64,000 bases of DNA, taken from NCBI GenBank assembly GCA_003508835.1, contig PUFA01000081.1, forward strand, positions 2,294,001-2,358,000, written 5' to 3'. The DNA is from Eonycteris spelaea. Lineage: Eukaryota; Chordata; Mammalia; Chiroptera; Pteropodidae. Both the position numbers and the translations under genes were made by a program. Positions within the stretch are counted from its first letter, which is position 1; every line of letters begins with the position of its first letter. Positions 38,130-50,891 of this stretch are shown piece by piece. Under the pieces are notes generated by a model that was given only the letters and a program-made list of their open reading frames with translations, was not told the origin of the DNA and did no database searches.

Positions 38130-38640
38130 CACCCAGAGAGTTTCCTTCTAAGTACTTATCACAGAGAATCACTTTCAAGGATATTCAGTGTAGCATTGTT
38201 TGAGATAGGAAAAGTTTAAGACTAAATGCTCATCAGAAAGAGAACAATTAAACATGGTACACTCACACATGAAATATTTTATAGCAGCTAAGTTGTTAGA
38301 TCTCTACATACAGATATGGAAAAATCTGGAAGACACATTAAGTGGGAGAAAGGAAGCTATATAATGCATGCATTATGTTCCTATTTGTGGAAAATGTAAA
38401 ATACCCAAACTGCATATATATTTCAAAATGCACAGATTATATACACATACATACACATACACAGAGGAGAAGAATTCTGAAAGGCTCATACCCAGCTGAT
38501 TACTGTGATTACAATGAACTGGGCAGGTAAAAGGAGATTGTCATTTTATCTGCATTATTTTAATTGTTTACAGAATGTATTCGTGTGTTGTGTAAATTTT
38601 GGATAATGATTACAAGAATGCAAAATATGAAAAACAAAGA
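38130..38640 (+). repeat. L1M 3' fragment
   Basis: GTGTAGCATTGTTTGAGATA, AGAACAATTAAACATGGTAC, TACAGATATGGAAAAATCTG and GAAGACACATTAAGTGGGAG follow an old L1 ORF2-end/3' UTR order, sense on plus. Confidence 0.75.
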
Positions 38641-38734
38641 AGGCTGTCTCTGCCCCCATGTTGTGAGTTGTCCTTAATGAAAATGCACAGAAAGCCTGTA
38701 GCAGCACCAGCTGAAGCCAGGGACGCAGGAGCCT

Positions 38735-38778
38735 GGTGTGCTCTGCATAGCAGGTCTCAATAAATATTTGTTGAATAA
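38735..38778 (+). repeat. L2 3' terminal fragment
   Basis: GCATAGCAGGTCTCAATAAA followed by TATTTGTTGAATAATG is the L2 3' terminus. It is a useful in-window comparison for the L2 end next to the CACNA1D start codon. Confidence 0.75.
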
Positions 38779-38779
38779 T

Positions 38780-40135
38780 GGTGCCTGGACTTCCTTTTTT
38801 AAAAACAGCTTAAAGCTCTACAAAAATATCTGAGAGTCTACATAGTGCTAGACTTCCACATGGACACAGGAAAATGAAGCAGTGTAGGCCCCTCAAAATA
38901 TGACTAAGGCTGGAAAATGTGTGAGCCCCTAACGTGCTTTGAGTCCCCAGGCACAGCTGTCCAAGGACCTCCTCCCTCCTTCCCAGGCTGGGGCCACCTG
39001 CCACCCACATTTTCCCTTAGGTCAGCTCCCCAGTTCCCTCCAACCTGACCTCCCATTCACTCATTCAAAAATTTCAACAGATGTCCCACTTGTGTTCTAA
39101 AATTACCACTCAGCCAGTAAAGAGGAGGGGGAAAAAATAGCAGAAATAATTGCTTTGAGGTTCTGGAGAAGAAAGTCATTTTCCCCAGCCAGGGCAGTGT
39201 CAGGGGCCCTGTTTAGTTAAAATCACCAAAGGAAGACTTCATTCTATAAGCTGTGTGTCAGAAACACCCATCCAACCACTCACCCACAATGTCCCCACTC
39301 TCACACACACACACACACAGACACACACAGACACACACAGACACACACACACACACACACGTGGAGGGAGGGAGAGGAGAAAGATGGGGAGGGAGGGAGC
39401 GGGGAAAGGGAGGGGGAGAGACAGAGAGACAGAGAGAGACAGAGAGAGAGAGACAGAGAGAATGTCAGACAGACCTATGACCAAATTGCAGTTCCTCCGA
39501 TTCCATTTTCAGTTATTCTCATTGTGTCCTTCTCTCCACCTCCTATTGCAGCTTTGCTTGCCCTGCCTTACTCCCCGCAAGAACCCCAGCGATGTGAATC
39601 CGGATCTCATTTCAATTAAAGAGAAGACACCTCTCCTCCCACTTTCCTTATTTCAATCACACAGACAGAAGAGGACTTGGGCAACACCTCCTATCCTGCT
39701 GATAGGAGAGAGCCCCAGGAGTCTGAGCACTGTGGGAGGCAGAAGTAGGAATGTCACCATCTATTCTTGGATGACCTGCCACCCCACCACCCCCACACAC
39801 ACACACACCCTGCAGGTCAGAAACACCCACTAACATCCCTCCCCTCAGAACATCATCCATGCAACAGTAACACCCCACAGAGTCCTTCCCTATAGTTCAA
39901 CCACCAGGACTCCGAGGTCTCTTCAATTTCTTTAGGGATTTCTGTGATGATGAGCTATGGGGCTGTGTTCTGGAGCCCTCCTACCACCATCACCAGTATT
40001 TAATAAGATATAAATGTGTCCACTGTTGAGCAAATGGTCCTCTCTCTATCAGGTAGTTCTCACATTTTGCAGACAGTAAAAAAATGAAACAGTACAAACA
40101 AGGAAAGTTAAAAAAGTAAACTGCCCACAAATCTG
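38780..40135. other. Unique intronic sequence around a simple-repeat cluster
   Basis: No gene apart from the microsatellite at 39,302-39,460. The 192-codon frame at 39,255-39,833 is largely a translation of that microsatellite. Confidence 0.5.
39302..39460 (+). repeat. Compound (CA)n / (GGGA)n / (GACA GAGA)n simple repeat
   Basis: About 60 bp of CA repeat with periodic CAGA interruptions, then a G/A-only tract of about 100 bp. One strand is almost pure purine from 39,362 to 39,460. Confidence 0.95.
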
Positions 40136-40137
40136 CT

Positions 40138-40310
40138 ACTCCAGCGTCCCCAACCTTTCTGACACCAGGGACCGGTGCTTCTATGAGAATCTAATGCCTG
40201 GTGATCTGAGGTGGAGACGAGGCAGCGATGCTAACACTGGGGAGCAACCACAATTCCAGATGAAGCTCTGCTAGCCTGCCAGTCACCTCCTGTGCACCCA
40301 GTTCCTAATG
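40138..40310 (+). repeat. DNA-transposon remnant (subfamily not assigned)
   Basis: GCGTCCCCAACCTTTCTGAC, ACCAGGGACCGGTGCTTC, TATGAGAATCTAATGCCTGG, TGATCTGAGGTGGAGACGAG and CACCCAGTTCCTAAT match a well-known mammalian repeat beginning GTCCCCAACCTTTTTGGCAC, internally deleted. Class assignment is from memory. Confidence 0.6.
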
Positions 40311-41295
40311 GAGTTGGGGACACTGTGCTACAGGGGTCTCTTGTTTCTCACAAAGTCATACTTTAAATATGGAACTTGAGCTGAGGTTAAGAAAGGAAGG
40401 CATTTCCCTACAGACCCTGTGAGGTGTGTGAGGCAAACCCACTGTAGGCAGGGGAACTCTGCCATCAAGACTGCGGGCTGGGGTGCAGGACAGGGTCTTG
40501 GTGCCCTCTCTAAGCCCCTTTCCTGCTGTAATCCAATAAGTCTGGCTATACACCAACATATCCAAATATCTTCACTCTAACATAGGCTCATTTTTAAAGG
40601 GTCTGAGCAGGGAAGTTCCAGTGTGAAAGGCATGACTATGAAACTGAGATTTGCTTTTTAACAAACAAACCAAAAGAGTAAGAACTCTTTTGGAATTCTT
40701 TTTAAGGAATGTTAATAGTTGCACATCTGAATTCTTTAAGAGTTGGACGTGAGTTCTGAAAAACTGTCAATGCTCAATCGAAGTCTGTTCCATTAAAGAT
40801 CAAGCTAGGTAACTTGTGCTTTGTCAACCAAGCTAAGACTACAAAAGAGATGTGATTATTTGATTAGTACATAAACTGGCTCACGTGTCATGATTAGGAA
40901 ACCAGCTTTGGGTAAAGTGTTACTGCACAAACCTATCTACTCTGGTCATTGTGCCGCTCTCCCTCCACCGGTCTTTACGTGAAATGCGACACTCACACAT
41001 CCATCCAAACGCAGTCACTCACAGATGTCTCATACAACACTGGACACAAAAGCCAGCTTTTGATTTAGATTCCAAAAGCATCAAGTACTATCTTTCTTCT
41101 CTCCTGCTTCTGGTATAAAGAGTTAAATCTGTCCAGAAAGATACAATCCTGAAATTAAAGGCAAACTCTGACAGGTGTTTCCTAGGATTCTTGTTAATAT
41201 TGGACAATGAAAGTCAGCCTCTTAGGCAAACATTAATCATTAGCCAATTGTTGAAAATTAACTACTGATTTATAAGGGCATACTGTAAAGCTCTT
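40311..41295. other. Unique intronic sequence
   Basis: No gene or confident repeat recognised. Confidence 0.45.
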
Positions 41296-41299
41296 GTAT

Positions 41300-41385
41300 G
41301 ATCATTCATTTATATATTCACTCATTCTACATGCACTTCCTGATGTGCCTTCTGTGCACCAGGCACAGGGTTAAGTTTACAAAGC
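41300..41385 (-). repeat. L2 3' end fragment
   Basis: ATTCACTCATTCTACATGCA, CTTCCTGATGTGCCTTCTGT and GCACCAGGCACAGGGTTAAG are the reverse complement of the L2 tail. Confidence 0.7.
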
Positions 41386-42344
41386 TATAGAATCAGTCTT
41401 CTACCTCAGTCTCCAGTAACTCATATGCTAGTTTCATCCAAAGTCACTCAGCATTCAGCCAAGGAGCCAGGCTGTCAGACCCCAGAGCCCATGTGCAGAA
41501 CCACTGCACACCGCGCCACTTCCCAGAGCATTTATAAAATCAGGCAGAAAGGGTGTAATATCTGTAAAGAGGAGAGTTTACTATGCTTAGAGTTTACCAT
41601 GCTTACAGGAGTGCAGAAGGAAAGCAAGTGCTTACACTTAAGCAGGAGGGGTGGGAACTGGGGAAGAGGACAAGGATCAGAGAAGGCTAAACTGAGAAGG
41701 CAGCACATGAGCTATCACGGGGGAACAGACAGGGCCTAGGCATGCAGAAATGAAAGCACGCAACTCAAACAGAAAGACAGTAGAGCAAAGACACAATATA
41801 GATGAGGTACAGAACTAACACCCACCTTCTTGGCTAAGCCCAACAAACCAGGTGATGATACTGTGTTTCCAGTCTTACAATGTACACGACTCCCTATGTG
41901 TAAAAACTGTGAGATGCTGAACTATATTACCATGCAGATCCAATGAACTTTCTATTGAAGCCCAGGAAACACTGTAAATTGGAATCTCAGCCATGGAGGA
42001 GAGACTGCAATCAAAGCAGACTGTCCCATGGCGTTCCTGACCTTGTGAAGTATCTGGTCCTCCTGACAGTTGTCCACAGCCAGCACTGCTCCTCAAAACC
42101 AAATGTGCTAGACTGCTCAGCTCTGACACCAGGTAGTCTGAGGGCTCCTCCGTCCAGAGGTGCATAAGTAGGGACACAAGACCCTGTTTTCTCAGAAATA
42201 AATGCTTACAACTTCCCACCCACCTCCACCCAAGGACCTCCAAGAAGCCCACAAAAGAACCTGCCACCCAAAAAATTCTGAACATGGCTCAGAGAAAAGA
42301 ATGGGCGAGGTGCTTCTCCTGAGAGAGTCGTTCGCTTGGTGGTC

Positions 42345-42860
42345 ATCGACAACACACATTTACTGAACATCTATTCCGCACCTCCAGGCCAGGCACTGTT
42401 GGGGATCGAAATGATTCACTAGGAATTGTATTCTGAAGATGCTTGGTTAGACAAAGATAAGATATGCATGTTATTAATAACTAAAATATAGGGTATTTTA
42501 TATGTAAGAGAGGTTGAGATAAGACTGTAACTTCAGACTAGAGTCAGAAAAGCCCTCACAGAAGAAACAGCATTTGGGATTGCTCCTGAGTAGCTGTAAG
42601 GGTGGTGAGGTGCGAAGAAAGGGCAATAGAGAGGAAGAGGCATTTTGGATGGGGAAAGCAGTGGAGGAAAAGCCAGGAGGTGGACAAGTGTAGAGGGGAA
42701 GTGTTTAAGAAGTTATGGTGGACAAACTGGTGGGGCTGTGAAGGAGAGGAATGAAGGATAAACCAAAAGAGGTCAGAAGGGCCAAGGGGAACCTGGCCAT
42801 GGAGTCAGGCCCTTCCTCAGCGGGCAGCCATGGAAGCCTCAAGATCACTTATCCAGCAAA
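42345..42860 (-). repeat. L2, longer antisense copy
   Basis: ACATTTACTGAACATCTATT and GGCCAGGCACTGTTGGGGAT at the L2 3' tip, then AGAAAAGCCCTCACAGAAGA, GGCATTTTGGATGGGGAAAG and GAGTCAGGCCCTTCCTCAG, consistent with the order of an antisense L2 3' UTR. Diverged and probably interrupted at 42,410-42,530. Confidence 0.6.
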
Positions 42861-43099
42861 AGTCATCTAATAGTGGTGTGTACATAGAGGAAAGGAAAAT
42901 GTAGGGATGCTGTAGAGACAACGTGTCGACAGGCTTAAAAACACAAACGGGCCTCAACAAAATGAGAAAAGAGTTTAAGAAACCTTTATGGAGCACCTGG
43001 TAGGAGCCAGGTACTCTGGCTGATAAAGGGCCGTGGGCCTTGCCCTCTGTGGGTCATTAGCAGACCTCAGGGAAGGCCTGAAGTGGCAGATGAGCATCC

Positions 43100-45290
43100 A
43101 CACTTTGGAGTTCTTACCTGAGGCAGTTCAGCACTAGAGAGAACCGGGCAGTAGCCATGGGGTTGGGGGAGTACCAGGTTGCACAAACTAAAAACTTTTA
43201 TCACATCAGTTCCCTTATGAGAAATTCAAGTTTGGGAAGCAAAATAAAGCGTTTTTCAACATAATAAAGTACAATATTGTAATCATCCCCACTCTGACAC
43301 TGCATAAAGACAAGCTCCCCCAAACTCCATGCTATGAAGAAAATTAAGTAAATGATACACTTTTTCAATAAGTGGAACTGAGGAAATACTGTTACTGACT
43401 GAACTAAGAGAAATGTTACTGTGGGAACCGATCTGCACCGTTTCCATGGCTTCAGCCTCCACTAGTCCCTGCAACTCCACAAATGTAAGCCACATAGAAA
43501 CTTGAGATTGTTTATATTTTTTTTTAAATCTAACCCTGGGAAAACTTGCTGCCCCAAGGTTTCTAAATCCCCAAAGCTGGCTGAGTTACACACAACTCAG
43601 ACCAAACATACACTGGACCAATGGGGATGGCTACATTTCTCATCCGAGAGAAGTAACAATTTCACTACAAACAACCTATTACAGGCAGAACCATCTTCCA
43701 CAAAGTTGGCCCCGAAACTTACCCTAAGTACTAGACATACACATTTCCCACAGAGCTATGAAGCAAAAACAAAAAAAAAAAACAAAAAACAAAAAACAAA
43801 AAACAAAAACAAACAAACAAACAAACAAAAAAACCCCACAAGCTCCCTGATACGTACAGCTTTGCAACCCGTATCAGTCTCTGCCCTTTGTTTTGCCATT
43901 CACATTAACTGAAAGGTATTTACTACAGATGAAGAATAAGCTTCGTTCAGCTGCCTCTAAACCAATCCCAAAAATAGAGCAATCACTTGGGTACAAATTG
44001 GGTCAAATGTATAAAAAACCCCGGCTCCCTGGCGGGAGGACCGACATGGCATGGGACCTTGCTAAGAGTCAGGGGGGAAATCCACAAAGCTCTTCCCTTC
44101 CCACAGTGGGAAAGGAAATATTTAAAGAGTAAGGCAGAGAATAAACTCATCTGGCCATGTGACCATCCAAGTGAACACAAGACAACCATGAATGCTGTGA
44201 GTTTCAGAATATTAAGAGGTCAAAGGAATACATGTTGGTTTTTAGAAAGGCCTGCCAAAGTAACACACTCCCCTCTTCCCCCAAAGAAAGACTACTCTTA
44301 AAGAATTGTCAAGAAATTATCCACTGGGGAGGAGCTGCCAGGGGGAAGAAGAGAGATTTATCCATCTCCTATATTTTATTCCCTCGCCCATTAGCTGAGA
44401 AATCCAATGGTCTAACAATACTTACATTAGTACACCTAATTTCCCTGGGAAAAATTGGAATATTAATTGGCTATATGTGCAGCTACATTAATTATTCCGT
44501 TGATTTGAATTAATCTGCCTTACTGAAAGGTATTTATTATCTAAGTTTGTTTAATCATGTTCTCTTGAGCCACAAAAAAAACAACAAACTGGGTCATCAT
44601 CCACATTGTTAAATTTGGTAACAAGGCTGACACCATCTGTGGCCTAGACTGTGATGATCTATCCCCATTGATGGGGGCTTTTCACTACTTCTGCCTTTCC
44701 TTTAAAACGACCATCCAATGTCACTTGTCTATGACTAAAACAGAAGCTATTTAAAATATCCAAAATTATGCAAATCTTTAGCATAGTATAAATATGTACT
44801 AACAGCGTTTATGTGTATATCTAACTCCCATTTACAATTGTATTTTCAGTAGCAATATCCAAGTTTTTTATAATTATCTAGAAATCAGACCAGAAAACCC
44901 GAAGGTGAATAGACATCATGCTACATCTGAAATATGCCACACATTTTAAATGTAACATAAAATCCTATACATAAACCATTATAGCTAACATCACAAAAGC
45001 ATAATTTCAATATCTTCAGAACCCAGCAGAGCGATCCCCACAATAGTTCTGCCTTCACGACACTCAAGAACAACCAGCCCTACTAAAATACAACTTCACC
45101 AGGAGAAACCAAAACAAGTGGAACTACTAAAAGGGGAGAAAGCAAAACAACAGAGAGAGTTTCCTGTTATCTGGCACTGGCCCCCTCCTCCTTTGGCCTT
45201 TCTGCTCAGCCTCCAATTATAAAAGACTGAAACCGGCAAGGATGCTGCAGCTCTAGAAAAATCCCGAAATGGCTTCTGAATCATCAAGAA
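43100..45290. other. Unique intronic sequence with candidate conserved block
   Basis: No gene. It includes the A-rich repeat at 43,764-43,834 and an AT-rich repeat-free block at 44,395-44,560. Several chance ORFs at 43,502-44,513 overlap and are unrecognised. Confidence 0.4.
43764..43834 (+). repeat. A-rich (CAAAAA)n/(CAAA)n repeat
   Basis: Long A/C-only tract with regular C spacing. It has the look of an expanded poly-A tail, but no retroposon body was recognised to its left. Confidence 0.9.
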
Positions 45291-45295
45291 AAGAT

Positions 45296-45445
45296 TACAG
45301 AATGTCAGAGGTGAAAACAATCCCAGTTATCTTATCCGATCCCCTTAACTGACAGGTGGGTGAATGGCAATGCACAAAGTATATGGAAATGCCCCAAAAT
45401 ACAGCTAGCTGACAGCCGAGTGGGATGAGCTCCTAGTCCCACTCC
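45296..45445 (-). repeat. MIR3-like fragment
   Basis: TACAGAATGTCAGAGGTGAA, CCGATCCCCTTAACTGACAG, ATACAGCTAGCTGACAGCCG and CCCACTCCAGTGCTCTTCAG follow the reverse-complement MIR3 order. Confidence 0.65.
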
Positions 45446-45847
45446 AGTGCTCTTCAGTGCTTTTTTTTTTTAACTATATCAACCTTTCCCAAAGAAAGGT
45501 CCATGAAATGCTCGTTCTGTGATGTGTTCTGCCAAAAAATGTTTAAAGAATCCATGACCAATTACTTTTAGGGACTAGCTGAGTTAAACAAAATAAAACT
45601 GGTTTTTTAACTACAGGCCTTTCTGGAGCTTTTACTGAGCTAATGTGCACTACAAATCTTTAAGAGGGCAATAAAGTATGTGGAAGTATCCCAATTTATT
45701 TAACCATAGAATAATTTTATCTTGGGCATTTCATAGGAAGTATTCTATTTCTCTGAAAATTAAGAATTCATATACAAAATCTGTGATAATTCTCCACTTA
45801 CCAGAAAAACAAGAGTATCCACCACCCCCACATAACACTGAATTTAC

Positions 45848-45898
<51 letters not shown>

Positions 45899-45899
45899 A

Positions 45900-45939
<40 letters not shown>
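45848..45939 (+). repeat. (GAAA)n tetranucleotide repeat
   Basis: About 23 units of GAAA with one phase slip near 45,900. It lies in intron 3 about 310 bp downstream of exon 3 (gene sense (TTTC)n). Confidence 0.97.
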
Positions 45940-46241
45940 GAACAAAAGCTAATATCAGGAAAAGAATGGGAGAAACAAAAGCCTATGTAGAAAGAAAGTT
46001 ATTTAAAAATTTGCTACAAACCTCTTCCAAAAAATGTTCTACATTTATTTACACAAGATTCATGACTTTAAACACTTTCATTCAGTTATAAATTTGAGAA
46101 TATAAGTTTTAAAAAAAATCATTGTTGCAAAGCTCCAGGAAACATCACATACATAGCTATAAATTTGAACCACTCAGAAAGCCAGCTACCAGTTTTTAAG
46201 TTTAGGCAAATGATAACCACACATCAGGAACTCTAAGCTTA

Positions 46242-46416
<175 letters not shown>

Positions 46417-49400
46417 TACGCAAACATAAACCATCTCTCTCATCGCACTCCCAATCACACCACTTTTGAATCGCTTTTAAAATGAGAATTATATGCACAA
46501 GTCCTTTTTCGACTAACTGTTGTGACTAGGTTTCCAGCAGAAGTAATCATCAGTGGTCATCTCACAGTAGATCTTCCCTATCCAATGACCTCTCCATGTC
46601 CTTTTCCTCTATTGCAAGGATCATGTTACACTCATTCTTCTGCTGTACATTTTATATTACAACCTAAAAGTACATCCAATTAGGGCACTGTGTGAACCTG
46701 GTTCTGCTTCTTACAGTTTTAAAAGCAACAGGGGCCATAGAAAGATAAATTTCTGGCTGTTTTTTTTCTTTCCTGACACAAAGAGAAGTCATGATGAGGC
46801 AAATCTCTTCCACAAAAATCCTTGACTCCATGTGTTAGAGACATTTTCTCGGGGGCTATTCTTGGCTGGGTCAGTCTGAATCTCCTGCCTGGACTTGGAC
46901 AGGCCGAGTCACCAGGACCTTCTGCATTATACCTGTGACTATCTCGTGGCTCGTTCCAATACCTCACAGGCTGTAATAAGCAATCCAGGCTTCAGCTCCC
47001 TCCTCTCCTTTCTTTACTAATCAATGGTTATCACTTCAGATTAGAGCTGGACTGAAGCTCCATTTATAACATGCTATTGCATTCAATTTATAAACAAATT
47101 AAATAAAAAGCCATAAGAAATCAGTACTGGACACTTTCAAAGTATAATTTAACAATTCTAAATCTCGGGGGTCTGTATGGAAGAATCACTTTGAGATACT
47201 TGCTTAAACATTCTGGTGTTATTAACAGACATTGTCAAAACTGGCAATACAAAAATTGACGTCTGCCAAAATGACTGTTTTTCTTCTTCTGGTATTCAGC
47301 CTCCAAAATGCAAGGCTTCCTGAGTACCAACCTGATCTGCAACTCCGGGGCTTGATCTTATAACAGTGTTTCTCCCATTATTCACTCACCCACAAGAGGC
47401 CACTCGTTTAAGGAAACACCTCGAAGTACTAAAGCTTTGAAGATATGAACAGACCCTTCTCCATTCATCCTGGTATTTTTCTCAGAAATCAAAAAACACC
47501 AAAGGAGACAAAGAGCCCTTGCCTCTATGGGGATACCTAGAGTTTCATGAAACAGTTCCTTCTAGAACTTCAACACTGGTTGAAACAAGGATGCAGGCAT
47601 TATTCCCTTACTAATGCTGATAGGTTTATTTTTAAAGCCAGTTACCTTTCCCTCATATTTATTCTTTTAACTCATTTAATATTACAAAATCACTTATCTA
47701 GGGACTCAACTTTAAGACACCTTAAAACTTCAGAATCTCCTTTTAATTTTTCTTTTCAGCAGTTCCTACTATAATTTTTAAAGCCAATTGCCCCGATGTT
47801 ATTCTATACAGAAACATACTTTCTGCCTCTCCTCTCCTCTACACCACCATTGTTTCTTTTTAATTTCCCATTATTTAAGTGATAAACCACCAAATCTGAG
47901 AAACACTACGCTGTTCAGGAAGACCAAACATAAATGTTTTTTTTTTCTTTATGGTGATCCAGTTTCGGTCTCCAGGAATAGTGGATACCATCTCACTGCC
48001 ACAACATTTTTACAAGCCAAGCAGAAAAGAGCAATAAAGAAATAGATGAGTCTGATCCTAAAAATTCCTCCTAATAAGGTGAACATTCCTCATTCCCCCA
48101 AGATGTAGGATAATCTGCCTTCCCTGTGTGCAAAAACAAACTGGGCTCTTGCTCTCCCTGTGCTGATGGGGCCTGGCACAGCTGTCTTCAGGAGGATTTC
48201 TATAACCTGCTCTCTGAACTAGAAGGAAACTGTCATTTGAAAAAACAAACAGATCATATACTGTTTAAGGATCTATCAACTGTCCCAAGTGTAGGCTGGC
48301 TCCTCCCTGCACTGGCAGCCACATCCCCTAATTCCTGTACACATGTGTCTGGCGACTCAGGAACGGGAGTCAGCAGCACGATCCAGGAAGTCACTCCTTG
48401 CACATAAATTGCTATATACAAATTACTTTGCACAAAGAGAAACAGCACCAGGCTTCCCACCTCACTCCATATAAAACAAATGACCCCACCAAAAGGCCTC
48501 TGCTTACTCAGTCATGCCCAGCAGCCTATAGAGAAAAAGATCTTTCTGGCTAAGTACAACCACTGCCTCTGACTCCAGCGATGCCACTGAGGCACACCTC
48601 TTTACCTAGCTCCCTCCTGGGCCAACACTAGTGTTCACTCTCAGACTAGAAAAAGACTTAAAGAGAAAAAAATATCCACACAATCCCAGTTATATGAGAG
48701 ACACCATAACTCCCTAAAAAGGAAAAACACATGAAAACTCCTTAAACCCTACCCTTGTACTTGACTGCTCTCTCTGAAACCTTTCTAGCCAGTTACCTCA
48801 TTTTACTTCATATCCGTGAGCACAGAAACTAGCCAGCTAAGACAGAGGCCATGCAAACAGCTGCCTGACTAGGTGCTCAAACCATAAGAGGGTTTCTGCT
48901 CCACTTTGTAGCAAGTCACCAACACCCTCCCTTTTTATTGTGGCCCCTTCATCCTGGGAGTGGTGGGGGAAGCCCTAGATTCACACTTCTTCCTATGGTT
49001 AGGAACTGCTTTAAGGCCTCTTGTCAGCCCCAAATATACTTCTGAGAAAAGGAAATGCTTTGTTTAACCCAGACCAATGAATCATCTGACTAATTGGAAA
49101 GCCATTTGCACAGAAAGAAGGCCTCACTCAACCGTTTCTAAAGGGTGGCAGTAACTGGATCCTAGCCTCCAGATTTAGGGAAGGGTGTGAGCAGGCAGAG
49201 CACCCTACTTTTCCAAGACCTGGGACATAACAACCATCCTGAGGCATTTGGAGCTCAGTTTTAAAAATACAAAGGAGACACCCAGAAATGTAACTCCAGC
49301 CCAAGGACATAGACAGAATTTTTTTATAAAGGCAGCAACTGCAAATTCCTCCAGTGAGAGAACTGTTCTCTAACTCATAAGGGCTGAGGTGGTGGGGAGA

Positions 49401-49868
49401 AGAGGCACACACAAGCCTCTCCTTTCGCATGTTCCCTCATGCTCATGTTTCAAATGCCTTTTTGGAACTTGTCAAAAGGAAATTCCAAGAAGTCATAGCA
49501 TTGATGAGCAAATTGCTCCCTCCCTATGAAGCAAGTGTTCAGATTTGTAGCTACCTGAACAATTAGAATAACCAAATGTCAAAGCTAGAAGCAACCTTAG
49601 CATTAATTGGAGTTTCAGAAGCAAATTCCAAACACCAGAATGAGAAGATTCCACTAAAGGTCAAAAATGTATTTATTTCTAGTAGAGTCTCAAGAAGTCT
49701 TCTTTTTTTAACCAGCATATCTTATTTGCAATAGGTTCAATGTATACCACTGCCCAAAAACAGTGAGGGATTTAAACTAATCATCTAACGTCAAATGACC
49801 AAAGGTTAGCTTCATATTTTAGTTACCTACCACTTTGAAGTTTCAGGCTGTCACTCCCTCCCACCACT

Positions 49869-49871
49869 ACA

Positions 49872-49935
<64 letters not shown>
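49869..49935 (+). repeat. (CA)10(GA)23 compound microsatellite in intron 2
   Basis: Ten AC units followed directly by about 23 AG units. In transcript sense it is (CT)n then (GT)n, about 200 nt downstream of exon 2. Confidence 0.97.
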
Positions 49936-49938
<3 letters not shown>

Positions 49939-50138
49939 GGCTAAATATACCACAGAGCCACTCCTCTGCACCCTAATGAAATAGGAAGGTATATACAATG
50001 AAACCCTTTACACACAGTTTCTTCCATTGCTCACATTCCAAACTGCTACCACTTTGTATATGCCATTTCAGGACGCAAATCCTGTAGAAAACAGATGGTA
50101 GAAGATAAAATAAAAAAGACTTCCCCAAAAAAGGATAC

Positions 50139-50448
50139 TTCCATTCCACTATACTAATGCAGGCTCTTCGGATGGGGTTATTGAGTGATAAACAGAAAAG
50201 GGCACGGGCAGGTCGGCTGTTGGAGGAGTTACCCTGTTTTTTGCTCTTGGCGTATTGCTGACGTTTTCTTTGGGAGAGAGATCCTACAGGTGGGGGAGCA
50301 GAGGTGCTCATAGTTTGGGCAGCCTTGGCCTGTCTAGCAGCATCGATTGCAGCTTGCCAAGACAAGACGGTTTGCTTGGAGCTATTCGGCTGAGAAGTTG
50401 GTCCTTCACCAGAAAGAGAGAATCTGGTGCCTCTTGCATAGTTTGCTT
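50139..50448 (-). CDS. CACNA1D: CACNA1D exon 2: cytoplasmic N-terminus with NSCaTE calmodulin motif
   Basis: Internal exon of 310 nt. The acceptor is a long pyrimidine tract ending TTCCCAG at 50,449-50,455, and the donor is AA|GTATCC at 50,138. It encodes residues 23-125 plus two bases of codon 126. The start EANYARGTR matches Cav1.3 and the end [10 protein letters not shown] is the invariant stretch just before helix IS1. [13 protein letters not shown] (W53, I57, R61 in this numbering) is the NSCaTE element, which in Cav1.2 and Cav1.3 binds the Ca2+/calmodulin N-lobe and supports calcium-dependent inactivation (family knowledge). A basic stretch, [13 protein letters not shown], follows. The residues [13 protein letters not shown] distinguish this from CACNA1C. 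Near residue 32 it has FS where I recall human LP. The phases of exons 1, 2 and 3 fit, and there are no frameshifts or stops. Confidence 0.98.
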
Positions 50449-50848
50449 CTGGGAAGAAAAAAAAAGAAAATTTTTTTTTAAAAACAATGAGAATCCAGTG
50501 TCAGAAAAAAAGCAAGTGTTGACTCCCATCAATAACAAGGGGGAATCATTCTCATGCTTCCGTTTTGAAGCTTACGTCTTATTTTTCAGAAGCAGAAGTT
50601 TAGTCAGCCAGAGCAGTCAGAAAAGTCCCGGTGCTCTGACCTAAGGGTCAGTCACACAGGACCTTGCTGCATGATGCCCATTGCAGTTAATACCTCTGTA
50701 CGTCCATGTCTTCGCAAGGAATCTTTTAGTGTACTTCTTCAGACAAACAGGTCATTCTCAACATTTATGGCACATCTTTTCTGACTTTAAAAACCCAAGT
50801 ATCTCTATGAGTTGAGATCTGTACAACAGCTTTTCTTCAAAATAACTA

Positions 50849-50891
<43 letters not shown>

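Noticed and set aside
39302..39360. Regularly spaced CAGA within CA repeats, considered as a CRISPR-like array
   Set aside because: A simple-repeat interruption pattern with no unique spacers, and the genome is mammalian.
39255..39833. 192-codon frame with His-Thr and Arg-Glu repeats
   Set aside because: Mostly a translation of the CA and GAGA microsatellite at 39,302-39,460.
45678..46091. 137-codon frame with Lys-Glu-Arg repeat
   Set aside because: Translation of the (GAAA)n repeat.
50255..50644. 129-codon plus-strand frame
   Set aside because: Antisense shadow of CACNA1D exon 2.
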